Source of the DNA: Epiperipatus broadwayi
Taxonomy: Eukaryota > Onychophora > Udeonychophora > Euonychophora > Peripatidae
Length of the DNA stretch: 64,000 nt
Direction: 5' to 3'
Assembly (NCBI GenBank): GCA_028023455.1
Contig: JAQFVV010013317.1
Span: 1-64,000 of the forward strand
Both the position numbers and the translations under genes were made by a program. A model generated the notes under the pieces. That model searched no databases and was not told where the DNA came from. It saw only the letters and a program-made list of their open reading frames with translations. Positions 47,704 to 60,142 of this stretch are shown in pieces. How positions within the stretch are numbered: position 1 is the stretch's first letter; each line of letters opens with the position of its first letter.

Positions 47704-48689
47704 TTAAATTTTGGTACTTGAGAAGGGTAGTGAACTTAGCCAATTACTAATTGAATCAAGTTCTAGAAGTTGATTTGGTCCCTTAGATCTTTTTGTGTGA
47801 AAGTTAATGAGGGTGCTCAAGATTCCTATGAAAGCAGACCATGCTTGCGCAGGCGGTAAAGTAAGTACTTGTATTTTATTTAGAAGGATATATGCTTCTG
47901 AGAATATCCATTCCGGTGTTGTGGCTTTGTTCAAAAGTCTTAAAGTTTTTGTGTGGTCTGACAGACTTATCATGTTGGTGTCTAGTTGTAGCGAGATTTT
48001 TATAGCAAAATGGTCTGAGAATGGCACTAATTGCAGCTTGGCATGCAGGTTATAATGAAGTTCAGGGGAATAAAAGAGAAGATTAATTAGCGATTGCTTG
48101 GGTTGTGTGTAAAATGAGAATGATTGAGGAGGAAAAAAACCTCCACATGCAAAACTTTATTGAATAAATGGAGGTATTTGTTAGTAAACTGATGATAGGT
48201 CATGTTAAAACCTCCAGAGCAGATTGAGGGTGAATTATTGGATGAAAGCAGGGCATTGATTTTATTAATCACTGTATGAATTAGATTAGTATCATTCTTA
48301 AGATAAAGGTAAATTATGTTTATGGGGTTATTATTAATGGTAATGTTAATAAATAGAAGTTCTTTGCTAATGTGAAGAGTTCTTAGTTGCTGATGTTCCA
48401 AATTTTTATTGATTAGGAATGCCACTCCAGAAAAAGCAGTATTTGAGGGTAGATAATGGAAATAACCATGTTGTTGCATTAATTGCTATATTTTAATATT
48501 GGACTGAAAATGTGGCTTGGTCTCAGAAAAACATACAATGTGTAAGTTTGATTTGTTCAACCAGTTTTTGATTGCATGTACCCGATCCAGTGAATTGAGC
48601 CCCCTCATGTTAATTCCTGCAATTTTTAAATGCATAGTTTGATTATGTATAGGTGTGGAGATTGCTTTATTCTTCTGTGAACTCATCAT
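47704..48689 (-). pseudogene. LINE copy 2, endonuclease domain (ORF2 N-terminus)
   Basis: Begins MMSSQKNK at 48689, overlapping the end of ORF1. 48486-48689 has LKIAGINMRGLNSLDR and HIVCFSETKPHF (the N-x-x-G-L and ET catalytic blocks). 48087-48479 has GVAFLINKNLEHQQLR, INIIYLYLKND and SICSGGFNMTYHQF (GGDFN with Asp lost). 47704-48027 starts PFSDHFAIKISLQL, the SDH block, and continues into the linker. The fold is the exonuclease-endonuclease-phosphatase type. Three frame changes separate the pieces. Confidence 0.8.
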
Positions 48690-50725
48690 CCATTAAGATT
48701 AGTTGATCCTTGAGTACTTGTGCTGTTTGAGTCAGAATATCCCAATTTGATACTGTTGTTTTTGTTTGAACTTGGTCTAGTGCTTTATTTTGAGAATTTG
48801 TATTTGAGTTGATCATATTTTCTTTTTGAAATGTTGTACTTAGTGAATCTGTAGATTGGTTCTCTCTTGAGCTGTTCTGAGACTCATTTCTTTTTGTTCT
48901 CTTCTTTTCTTGCTTATTTCTACTTTTTGCATGCTTTGTTTGAAGAGTTTTGAGAGTAGTTGGTATCAAGATCAGATTCTGCAGTTGAGTTGGTTCTTTC
49001 ATCATGCTGCGATTCAGATGAATCTTGTGTTTTTCTTTTGTTGTTCAGTATTGTTTGATCTTTCGGATTAGTTTGTAGAGATGATGATTGTTTTGGTATT
49101 TGTTGCTTAATTACTGTTTGTTGTTCTTCATGTGTCTGTGTTTCTACTATTTCATGTGTTGATCCAGTTACTGAATGGTTTTTGGAAGCTGTGTGTGTAT
49201 GTTGCAATGTAATACTGTTCACACAGCATTCTTTTGTTTTCTATTGGGTTATGGCATCTGTCAATGTTTGTAAGAAAAAATATTTTCTTCATTGACTTGA
49301 TCTTGTTCATTATCGTTTGTATTAGTTGTCTGTTGAATTGATATGAATTGAGGGGTTAAAGCTTTTTATGGACATTTATGATTTCCAGACATATTTAAAT
49401 TGCAGTGTGCACATATTATTTTTGGACATGCCTTTACAAGGTGAGTACATTCCCCACAGCTGAAACACTGAGGCTGCACATCTCGAATCGAGATGAAAAT
49501 TTGACATTTTGCTTCTTCTAGTGTGACAGGAATGTCTAGTGGAGAATAATCTGGGTTTAATTTAAGCGAGAAAGCTGCACTGTTTGAGGGCAGTTCAATG
49601 CCTGCTCTCTTTTCTGTTATGTATTTGAAATTTGTAATATTTCCCAATTTAGCTAGAAGTCGTTGAAGGTCATTTTGATTAAAGTTTAGATAGCAATTTC
49701 ATGCTAATCCATGAATAATTCTGGGTTTGTTCATGTCTATTTTTATGAGATATCTATTTTTGAGGTAAAGTTGGTTTCTTTTAAATTGTTCTTTTTGTAA
49801 TATATTGTAAAACTCTATTACTAAGTATCTTTTGTTCGGATGGTAATATATTCTTTTTACTGATTCACTTATTTGTTGACTTTTGAGGAGCTCAAAAAAG
49901 TCATCTGTAGGGAATGTTAACAAGTTGCAGTAATCATTAAAAGTGGTTAAGATTAAAGTAAGATCACTATGGTAGTGTAAGAAAGAGTTTAACAAAAGTG
50001 GAGGTATTCTGGAATTGAATTCCTGGATTATATCATGATAATTATTCATAGTTGTTTGTGAGTTTTGAAGAAATGCTTGAGATCTATGTTCTTTATTGTT
50101 GGATAAATAATATACCTCTTCACAAAATTGAGGATGTTTGATTGTGTGGTAGATTCACCTGTTATTAAACTTGTAGTTTTAGTTTTGTTTTTGCTAAGTG
50201 TTATTGCATATGACTGATTGCTTGTTTGAATTGTTGGACAATGTGTTTTGTAATTGACTATTAAAACTTATATTATGGTTTGACGTTGTGTTATTGCAGA
50301 ACTGGAATCTTCCTATATCTGAGTTGGGTTTAAGATTGGGAGAGTTTCTAGTGATTGATTTTTGTTTAGTGCTTGGCTGTAACTTTGATCATGGTTTATT
50401 GTATTGGAAAACAAGTCTATATTTTTTGTCTACTTTGTCGTGACAATGTAAATTTGTTGGAAAGTGATTGAGGCTTTGCTTTTTTATTTATATCTCCAAA
50501 GGGAGCTTGTAATATTAATTCTTTGTCAATCATTTGGCTTAAAAAGATTTTGTTACAAAAGAAGTTGGCTTGATTGGTTTCACTGGCAGTATTTTCTATT
50601 GTTTCTTTTTGAGGACTCGTGTTAAGCTTATCAAATACCTTTCTGACGTTATGGTCACTATGCGATCTCATAATTCTGTTTGGCTTCTGTGTTTTCTGAG
50701 TAAAAAAATTAAGTGCTCTGTCCAT
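48667..50725 (-). pseudogene. LINE copy 2, ORF1 with zinc knuckles
   Basis: Starts at the ATG at 50725. Open segments in order are 50417-50725 (basic, polar), 49699-50049 (RIYYHPNKRYLVIEFYNILQ and KNRYLIKIDMN, RRM-like beta/alpha text), 49366-49647 (PQCFSCGECTHLVKACPKIIC then CNLNMSGNHKCP, two Cys-His knuckles of the form CxxCxxxxHxxxxC and CxxC...HxC), and 48920-49222 plus 48667-49005 (Ser/Thr/Gln/Asn-rich tail ending MDDEFTEE). An RRM-like block followed by CCHC knuckles is the usual ORF1 layout of Tx1-type and related LINEs; the protein coats the element's RNA. About four frame breaks interrupt it. Confidence 0.75.
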
Positions 50726-50888
50726 TCTATATTTTAGTTAATAAATACAAAAGTTAAATGTTTAACTGATCATCTCCACATCCCCGTAGGTAAAAAAATT
50801 TCAAAAAACTATAATAATTTAGTATTTTAATATTGAATGATCTGCTTAGATTGTCACTTCCAGAAATCCGCATACTACTCTAAATTGT

Positions 50889-51079
50889 TTACAACAAAAT
50901 GGTTATATAGTAAAATCACTGGACCAAGACTACTGAACAGGCTGGAAAAATTTATAACACCTTGAAAATTCAAACAAAAGTTTTAAAATGAACTTGTACA
51001 ATCTAATGTAATTCATTAAGTTAATGGGTTTTCAAATGAAATAAACTTTCCATGAGTAAGTGCTTGAATCTAAGGGGTA
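50889..51079. other. short spacer
   Basis: Nothing recognised. Confidence 0.5.
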
Positions 51080-51300
51080 GAAATAGGCCATATTTTAAGC
51101 TTGAAGAGAAGAATCCAATTTTTGTAATAGTGTTTGCTAATATACTCCATGCCACTCTGTTTTTCAACATGTCTGGCTAGGGAAGGTGAATTCTGCTGTT
51201 TCTCCCTCCATTGATGAATGGTAGAGTTTACTGCCATTTGATGCTTTAACCACCAGAGCACCCCAAGATAAAATTCTACAGCTGTAGCCTACTGCAAGAA
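51080..51300 (-). mobile_element. possible tRNA-derived SINE, minus strand
   Basis: The minus strand contains GGGGTGCTCTGGTGGTTAAAGC, which matches a pol III A box (TGGCxxAGTGGTTAAAGC type), followed by about 170 bp of relatively GC-rich, non-coding body. A B box cannot be placed with confidence and there is no clear target duplication. The small frames on this strand (51070-51261, 51164-51358) are incidental. Confidence 0.4.
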
Positions 51301-51920
51301 AAAAGAGAAAACACCAGAAACCTGCCCAAGAAAGACCATCACCAAGCCTGAAATCCAAGTGCCTATGATTCCAGATGAAATGAATAACTGGTAATATAAA
51401 ATCCGAAACTGCAGAGCTCTGTATTAATTGCTATGTAATTTTAAAACTCTAAATCTAAAGCTAGCTAAAATATAAATTAACTTATGAACATTCAAATTGT
51501 TATTATAAATCTTATCTAAATTAATTAGATATTTTTTTTAAAATATGTAACTTGTCTACCTACCTTATAACTCTTTTATTTAAAACAAATTAATATCTTC
51601 CATAACTTTTGATTATCTATCACTGTGGTTATGCCTATATTTTCTTTATGATTATATGCCAATGCTTTGAAACAGTGAGCTTTTAAAGCTAGTAAAGTTT
51701 CAAGAAGATACAATTAAAATTATCTTCATACAATTATTTCTTAATGATACCATTTATGCGTGCTGTTTCGAAATCTTATATTCAGAATGAATCGTTTTGC
51801 ACTCGTTATTACTATTAAATATTTGTTTAGTATAAAAGCATAATGTGGTTTGCTCATAAATTTAAATTATGATTTTAATTAATGTTAATAAGTAATGTAC
51901 TAGCCTTAGGATGATGAGAA

Positions 51921-51953
51921 AGTGTGTGTGTATATATATATATGTGTGTGTGT
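51921..51953. repeat. compound TG/TA microsatellite
   Basis: A run of GTGTGTGTG, then TATATATATATA, then TGTGTGTGTG: a simple repeat with a near-symmetric layout. Confidence 0.8.
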
Positions 51954-52204
51954 TAAGCTTTTAGTAAACCCCTTCAAACATGCTTTTCCTTCATTAATTA
52001 ATGATTATGATGTACGTTGAAACATTAACAAAATTGAAATATAATTATTCACTAGATAGTGTTGATATATATAATGCTAGTTAAGAATTGGCTCCTATTA
52101 GCTGAACTGATAAAGCTATTATTCCAGCACATATGATTTTAAATGTTATATCATTATTGCTTAGTGGATCAGATATTGATTAAATATAAATAATAATTAA
52201 CATT

Positions 52205-52405
52205 TTGCTGCCACTCTCAAAATGGGACTTTGGTAAGGCCATCCCATTTTCTTCCTTCAGGGATGTGCACCAGTAAGACCTGAAGTTGAATACCAGGCAA
52301 GCATGCTAGCCATCCTGACCTCGAACTCAGAATGTTTGCACTGTATGCAGCAGAATGTTCAGTCCCAGGAACCCCTGAACAGAATAAGTGATCTGCAGGC
52401 AACTT
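52205..52405. repeat. GC-richer non-coding segment, probable interspersed repeat
   Basis: A sharp composition island within AT-rich DNA, with words such as CTGACCTCGAACTCAGAATG and CAGTCCCAGGAACCCCTGAAC. The minus strand contains GAGTTCGAGGTCAGG, which partly resembles a tRNA B box. No second copy lies in this window, so the family call is a guess based on composition. Confidence 0.35.
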
Positions 52406-53679
52406 AATGATATTTGCACGTGCTATAGCATTTGTTGGTGCTCTAGACTAACCAATTCTACCTCCTCTTGAATTCGTATTCAGCATTAATCTGAACCCTT
52501 CTCTTGATTCCTAAGTACAATCTACCTCAATGAGCTGGTTTATATGCTCATATGTTATTATTATACTGCTCTTCCAACACACAATAATGAATAATCTACC
52601 AAGGGCTAGTGTAATTATTTAAGAAAGAGCAACCATGACATTAAAAGATAGGATTTGGAATTTCATCATAGGCATATAGTAAGATGATAGTAATTTGACA
52701 ATGTTCTCATCCACTGTAATGCCTATGCATGATTACCACACTGTAAATTGTTCTTTTGTTAATATTTCTTATATTAATCAACAAATAAATATACAGTTAA
52801 ATTAATTTGGTTTCAGTTGATTTCTTATTGCCTAATTTCAATCCAATTCAATCCTAGCTATTTATCTAATATAGATGAGTGATCTATGCATTGATGATGA
52901 ATTATGAACATTACCTCAACCCTATGCCATAATTTAGTATATTTAGTTAATTTATATGTATTTAAACCCTGAGTCTCATGTTTTTTCCTCTCCTATGCTG
53001 GCTGCAAAGAAATGAAAACTGAGTATAATCTCAAGTATGTCATTCATAAGGTTCTGAGTCATGAAATACTTGTAAAGAAGTTGAAGCCTGGTCATACTTG
53101 GGACTTCACCATCTCACTCTGGCCAACTTTGGTCTATCTGCCTGGATTCTGCCACGTGAATGTCTAAAACTTGACCATTACAATATAAAGAATTTGAAAA
53201 AAATAATAATGATTTTAGCAATAAACAAACGTATTCAGAAAAACTTTCATCATCATTTAATATTTCTGATGTCAGTAGAATTTTGTAGTTATCAAGTGAA
53301 AATATTGGAATTACAAGAAAAAACTATTTTAAAATCTAATTTTTTTTAAAAAAATCAAACATCAAATTTTATAAAAATATCAGATAGAAATTTCCAGAAA
53401 TTATAAATGTGGAGAAAATAATTTCATTATTTTGAAGCATATAAAAATCTGAATTTTTTTTTTCCAAAATGACATTTACGGAATTGAACTTGACTAACTA
53501 AATATGAAATTAAAAGATTCCCTTTCAGTGGATTAATAGAAAATTAATAATGGTTTCTTGTTAAATATTTGACATTATGTTATTTTATAAATTTTTATAA
53601 AACATATTCTGTACATTAATATGTTTATGATTTATATAACCATGGTTATAACAATAAGATTGTAAAAGACCACACATGA

Positions 53680-53800
53680 TGGATAAATGAAATAAAGTGT
53701 ATTGGGATGATGTGGAGAAGAGAAGCTAAAGATCAGAGAAGATGGATTGAACTTAGGAGAGACTTTCATCCTGCTGTGGATCGATAATGGTTGAAAATGA
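53680..53800 (+). pseudogene. LINE 3'-terminal fragment, same family as 25740-25975
   Basis: GGAGAAGAGAAGCTAAAGAT, GATGGATTGAACTTAG, TTTCATCCTGCTGTGGAT and TGATGATGATGAT occur in the same order as at 25878-25970. They encode the W(R)REAKDxxxWIELxxxFxxxxWxxx tail. Only about 120 bp remain, a severely 5'-truncated insertion. Confidence 0.7.
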
Positions 53801-53809
53801 TGATGATGA

Positions 53810-56800
53810 TAACAAGTCTTAAAAATATATATTCTTTTCATTAATACATTACTTGTAAAAAACATATTTGTTATATTTTTAAATGTCTGATAATAAATGA
53901 AATATAAAGATGTTTGTCAATCCTGAAGGCTATGCTGATAAACAGACAAAAATTGTAAACTAGAAAGTATAAGCTTTTATTCTATTGCAAATTAGAAAAA
54001 CAATTACAAACTTCACTTTGACACAAATTCAAAATATATTGAAAGTAAATTAAATATTTTTATATTTCCAATTCAAATTTTGCATAATTTTATGATTTTT
54101 ATTATATAAATTTGAAATAAGTGCTTTGGGAGAGGGATATTTAACAGTTATTTATCATTACTTTTCAACTAAATCAAACATGTATCAAAACTATTTTAAA
54201 AACAAATATACAATAAAAGTAATATACAAACAAATTTTTTGCAGGAATATGTTTTTTTTAAAAAAAGGCGGCATTTTTGGTCATCATTCTTACTGGTCTG
54301 GAATTAATAATTAAAATGGACAATTACTTAAAAAGTTGTCTGTGCCTGATTTAAATATAGGTTGCATAATTATATATTTTAACTAAGATTTATAAAAATC
54401 ACAATAAAAGTTGGAACAACCTGTTCTATATCTCTAGACTGTCTTTTAAATGTTCATATATGTTCAAAGAATATTATCATTTTTTTTACAATATGGAGAT
54501 CCATAGTAGAACAATTAGATTTTTCTTATTATGTTAATTTTTCTGTATTTACTAGATTATCTTTGTTTTCTGGAGCTTTACTTTCTATAATTATGGTGGA
54601 AATATTATCAAATAACTTTACTACAATGTTTTCTTTAAAGTCAACTTTTAATTATTACTATTATTTTATTTTATTTTTTTTAAAAAAAAAAAGAATAGAA
54701 ACAATTGAAATAATGTGAATCGCAATTTTTGTGTTCCCTCTTTAATGTAAATGGAGACTGGATGCAATTTTTCTAATCTATTGTAAACAAATAGATTAAA
54801 ATAAAAATCAGCTTCTTTGTTTAGCATTTATCCCAAATCATTTGAATATGCCACCAAAAAATCTTATCTGAATATACAATCTATAAACAAAATTACTATA
54901 AAATGATACTGTTTATGTAAACAAATTATTATTTAACATACTATTCTTCATTCATTTTTGTCCTAATATAAAATTTAAAAAAATTATGAATTTTTCAAAC
55001 AATAATAATAAAAAAAAATTACTGAGTCTTAATACACACACACGCACACACAAAGATGTATATATATTTACAAAGATTAGTGTTGGTACAAATAGAAAAT
55101 TGCATTTAAAACCTCATACTGTAATTGCCCAACATCGCAATGTATTAATGTGATAATCAAATAACTTTAGCCACAATAATATCTTACTTGCATAAACACT
55201 TATTACAATAATGTTTACCAACAATTGTAAGGAACAAAAAACGTTTTGCATAGCCTAAGACTTCTGCTATTTCACTGGTAATCATTATTCCTTTCTAGTC
55301 ACAACCAAATTACAAGACTATAAGATCTAAAGTTAAGTTTTTAAGTATCGCATATTTATAATCATTATGAAACATAAACTACATGTTCACAATCAAAAAA
55401 ATGTATATATTATACCATAAATTAAATAACAAAATTTCACTCCATTTAATAACAAAGCTGCCATAACTATTTTACTTATATTACGAAGAAGCATAATAAA
55501 TACGATCATAGTATGCCCAATAAATTAAATCTTTTGATCATTGCACAAATATAAAATTACTATAAAATTACTAAATAGATATTATTCAAATTTTGACTAT
55601 AATGATCTTACAAATAGACATTAAGAATGTACAATTCTATCCAGATTTTTAAATTTACATAAAAAAGAATTGTTCCTACCTCAACTATTTTTAATTATTT
55701 TAATCCGAAAATTGTTCGACAAAACATATTTGTTCTGCAAATGACATTTGAGTTATTATCAATATTTGTCTTCTTTTATTTGTCATTAAGAAATATAAAT
55801 ATATTTCGCAAACCTGATTGTAACCTAATTATAGTAATCACTTCCTGTTTTATTTTTTGCTACTAATATTGTTTCATCTTTCCCATCTAATAAAAATCAG
55901 AAAATAACAGAATGTTTTACTTTGCACCTTCATTTATTTATACTTACTTTTTCTGCAAATAAATCATTTAAAGTTGCAAATAGTTTGTGTCTTCTCCCAC
56001 TTTACTCTTTTCAAGTGGATTTTCAAAATCAATAGGCCAAGAATTTCTCTTTCAACTTTGATGACTTTATTTAGTGACAAGATAGTGATAATACATTTGT
56101 ATAATCACTAACTAATAATGAATAGATGATATTCATCTACCAATTAAAATTTGTTTCTTCTGAGAGCCATAATGATACACCTATTTTTTCCCCCAAAGTT
56201 TGACACAAATCAAACTTTAATGCACAGAATGCATGGCAAAACGAATACACTAAGTATAACCTTACAAAACTCTTCATTTAAATAAAGAAAACTTAATTAA
56301 CAAAGAGCAAGTCTTAAGAATCAATTTATTTTAATATAAAATACTATAAAAATAGCCAAAAAATTTCACAATAAAAAACGCAAAACACATTTTAATGATT
56401 GTATGATTGAAAAAAATAAGATACATATTTAAAAATTATCGATTCTTTTTTTTTCTGAATTGTTATTTCACTGCTGGATTCAAACTGATGAGATTAAAGT
56501 AAAATGTATTTTCAACAATAATTACATATAATAATGATCACTTTTCTAAATTAGATTCTTTAAAGAGAAATGTAATTTCATCCTATCAACAGATAAATTC
56601 ACAGGGAATTCTACTTATTAATTTCCTTTTTTTTTCACACTAGTTAAACTGGAAATAAATTTTAAATTAATAACAAATATAAGATACAATATAATAAAAC
56701 CTATATGTAATTATTGTTATATCTTGAAAAATAAACTAAATTTATAATAGCATAATTTATTTATGCAATATATATATATATAAATAAGGCATTTGGAGAG

Positions 56801-57239
56801 GTAGTATCATGTATATCTATACTAAATATCTTTATTTTAAAAAAAGTACAAGGTCACCACTTCTATATTACACATGCAACAAAACTGCTATATTTTAATA
56901 GTGATTGGAGGAATATTAAGTTTGCTAACATTTCAAAGAAATGTTTATGAAGGATATTGATCTCTCATTCATTATTCAAGAATATCATTCAGAGGTTCAG
57001 TAATATTTAAATCATATAATTAAGAAATCATGAAATATATGCAATACCATCATTACATTTTCCATGATGTTTAGAAACAATATCTGCATCATGATAAGAA
57101 TCCTGCACTCCAAAATGTTCATGTAGTCTGCAACTATGATGTTTTTTACCAAAAAAATACATATGTTACATTTTCAATGAAATGGACAGCTGAAGAGTTG
57201 TGGGGGAAGTGTTTTGAAGTCTGTCCATTAAAGTATGAA
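53810..57239. other. AT-rich spacer
   Basis: An ACACAC/GCACAC run lies at about 55033-55050. No genes or paired repeats recognised. Confidence 0.5.
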
Positions 57240-57470
57240 GATTGGCTATCTTAATATAAGCTGAGCTTTGATTGTATATATGTGTGGAGATGATAATCTG
57301 GACCAACTGATGAGTGTTGGTTTAGTACAAAATACGTATATTGGTGATTATTTATTTTTTCGACATGTGTGTGATCAAGTGTATCAGTGGTATGAGATAG
57401 TGTGGATGGTTGAGAGTTATGTGAAAGTCTGAGTTCAAATCCTCTATATATTACATATATAAATATAGGT
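57240..57470 (+). repeat. dispersed repeat family A, copy 3, with a tRNA-like B box
   Basis: ACCAACTGATGAGTGTTGG, TAGTACAAAATACG, TTCGACATGTGTGTGATC and GGTATGAGATAG align with 19570-19690, followed by GAAAGTCTGAGTTCAAATCC, which contains the B-box form GTTCAAATC. This copy has one arm only, unlike the foldback at 19494. It is non-coding. Confidence 0.65.
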
Positions 57471-57919
57471 ATGAAAAATCCTGTACTGTAGGGGGGGAAT
57501 TCATAATATGATTTAGTAAATCATAACAATTCTACCTTTATGTTACAAATATTAATATTCAAAACCAACATCTGATAATAAACTCTTTTGATATATGATA
57601 TTGCATGTGCAGTAGTAGAATAATGGAATTTGAGAACTGAAAGTTTCTTTATTGGAGCTTAATCTGTCTGGTACTTGAATGTCACAAAACATTCTGGATA
57701 ACTAACCATCTAGTAAAGCAAAAAATTGTTTGAAATAGCAAAAGTGATGAAATATCAGCATCTTAAGAAAAGTCACGCATTTATGACACCCAAAACTTTT
57801 AATAATCATTTTAATATTAAATGCATTTTCATATTTATGAGTCAAGATACAAAAAAGAAACATTGGTAAATTTGCTTTGATTCCAACCCATTAGGATTGC
57901 TAATAAATATTTCTATAGT

Positions 57920-58140
57920 GTAATTTTTATGACTCCACTCTCACACAAGACAGGCATTGGTTTATATCTACTTTTAAAACCTTGTGGAGGGATGTAATCA
58001 TAAAGATATGAGCAAAGACATGTGAAAAAGATCTATAACCCCCAGATGTACATTTCATGCTGAATCAGCACACATCAGTTGGCCAAAACACAATCTCTTA
58101 CATATATCTTTATCATTGTTCAGTATATCTATAGAATAAG
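57920..58140 (-). repeat. dispersed repeat family A, copy 4, minus strand
   Basis: The reverse complement shares GGCCAACTGATG, CAGCATGAAATGTAC, TATAGATCTTTTTCACATG, ATGATTACATCCCTCCACAAG and CTTGTGTGAGAGT with 7430-7600. This is the best pair for estimating the family consensus. Confidence 0.7.
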
Positions 58141-58180
58141 TGTCAAATGTGCTGTCTTCACAACTTTGCCACAAATTATT

Positions 58181-58337
58181 TAATGAAAGTATATTAATAA
58201 TTTTTATTAATCATTCATTATACTAAAGATTATCCAATAATAATGTTTCTATAATCTAATTTTCACTACACCAATATTATTCATTATTGGATAATCTCTA
58301 ATCTAATAAATGACTAATAAAAATTATTAGTACATTA
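58181..58337. mobile_element. ~157-bp hairpin MITE
   Basis: 58190-58246 and 58272-58336 are inverted copies (TAATAATTTTTATTA and AGATTATCCAATAAT are present in both senses), leaving a 25-bp loop. The size, near-perfect arms and absence of coding content fit a small hairpin MITE. The flanks are too AT-rich to define a target duplication. Confidence 0.6.
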
Positions 58338-60049
58338 GGATTGATTGCTGTTTGAATGCTTTTTTAAAAAAAATACATCATTGATAAAAATATTAAATAT
58401 AATTATATAAAAATTATTATTTGAATATAAAAAAAAGTTGAAGCAGCTCAATTTTTGATAATAAATTGGAAAACAAAAAAGTTGAATTTAAGATAAAAAT
58501 AAATAGATAAATAATTAAACTTATGATAAAAATGGTAGTATAAAAAAAAACAAGAAATTAGAAAGATATCAGAAACTGTAATGACAGTATTAATAAAGTA
58601 CTCTAACAAATAAAGCCCAGCAAACGCCAAAATCTCTCTGATTGCCTTTTCAAAAATAATAATGGAGAAAGCACTACTCCACAGGTGTACTAATTTCTAC
58701 CTGTGAGGGCATTTTTCCATCCTTGTTTTACCATCCAATTCTAAAAATAACTAGAAAACTATTTATTGGTCAATATTGCATGGTTACTTGAATTGGCTAA
58801 TTAAAATAAAATTACTAAGACTGATTGGAAACTGAAAAAATGTTTGAAGCTTTATGTGGCTACAATTGAATTCAGGTCATGGTCATGTTAGATATATTAT
58901 CTATACTTCTAGATCCTTTATTTAAAAATATAAAAAATGAAATGGCAAATTAATAACAAATATATTTATTTGCTATTAATTTACTTTCATTTACATACTT
59001 TTCTTTATATTAATATACTACTACAGTGCTTTTATGTGAAATGCAATTACAGTCAATTAATTATACATCAATTTTAAAGTCAGGTTTTATTGCTAATAAA
59101 TTTTCATACATATATGTTAAATTATTATTACTAACATACTTTCCGAAAATTCTCTTTTGCACATGATTAGAGATATAGCCACATTTTGCTATAAGTTGAC
59201 AAATCCAGGTAAGAATAAAAATGCTTAGAGTTGATAATTAATTAAAGATTAGAACTACACTTTGATTATACTAAATACTAATTCAGATGTAATAACGCTG
59301 GAAGGTTATCTGCATGTGTTATAGTTTACTGAGTTCATGAATAATGTCATTCAAAAAATAAGCATAGGAAGATTAAGAAAAAATAATCAATGGAAGTAAT
59401 AAAACCCAGGAAATCTCAACTACTAATTTGCACACATAAAATAAATAAATGGGAAAACCTCAGAGCTTGGGATAAATTTTTCTGCTTATTTTTCATATTT
59501 GAATTTATGAGCCATTTTTAAAATGACAAAAGATAATTATTTTATTTAAAAAAATAATAAACAAAAGCTTTAGTTTACTGTTTATTTAAAAGAATAAATA
59601 TGTTGTTTCCATATTTCATTTTAATTTACCATCATTAAATTGAGTTTTTCATGATTATACAGACTGTAATAATATTATTTTAATATATATTTTAAAATGA
59701 TTTTTTCCCTCTACTGTATTAAAGTTGATTGTTACATCTAAGTTGAATAATATTTGCTCATTAAAAATAATAAGATATACATTTTCTTTGTAACACAATG
59801 ACGTAGAAATTAATCTAATTTAAATTTTCCAAATTTTATTTAAATTATATATACCAATATAAATAAATTACTTGATTCTTTCAGCATAATACAAAATAAT
59901 AAAGAGAAAAGGCTGTTCTCATTTAAAAATATTTATAGTGAAGTTTTCATATGTTTTATTTTGCACCAAGCCCTCTAGTGAGAAGTACAAGATAATAAAC
60001 AGTAGTGCTTTTTTTTTTTTTTTTACACTACACATTATTTACTGTTTTC
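58338..60049. other. AT-rich spacer
   Basis: No gene or paired repeat recognised. Confidence 0.5.
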
Positions 60050-60142
60050 CTGAAGGTTTGTGATGATGGTATTTTAGTTGTATGTTGGACTATTTTCATC
60101 ATCTAATATGAGTATTGAATGTCTTTAGAAAAAATTAACTTT
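60050..60142. repeat. outer left arm of a large palindrome
   Basis: The reverse complement of this stretch (AGTTAATTTTTTCTAAAGAC, ATTCAATA, CATATTAGATGATG, ATAGTCCAACATA) matches 62273-62345. Together with the SINE-like arms inside (61891-62088 and 62089-62272) it forms a palindrome with arms of about 270 bp. The left arm was later split by a LINE insertion at 60141-61877. Confidence 0.75.

Larger units (their letters stand above)
45225..50875 (-). mobile_element. L1/Tx1-like LINE, copy 2, near full length, with target duplication
   Basis: Perfect 13-bp duplications TACTCTAAATTGT at 45212-45224 and 50876-50888 flank a 5.65-kb minus-strand element. Its 3' end is a poly(A) (T-run at about 45226-45239 on the plus strand) preceded by an AATAAA-like AATAAATCG. 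A short 5' UTR of about 150 bp precedes ORF1 (from 50725) and ORF2 (from 48689). The two ORFs overlap by 23 bp. This is the most complete copy of the family in the window and a useful reference for the copies at 28098 and 60141. Frameshifts, stops and an apparent deletion in the reverse transcriptase make it inactive. Confidence 0.9.

Noticed and set aside
53098-53349. 83-codon plus-strand frame with a non-repetitive first third
   Set aside because: The second half is AT-rich low-complexity, there is no known motif and no splice or repeat context; it is not supportable as a gene.
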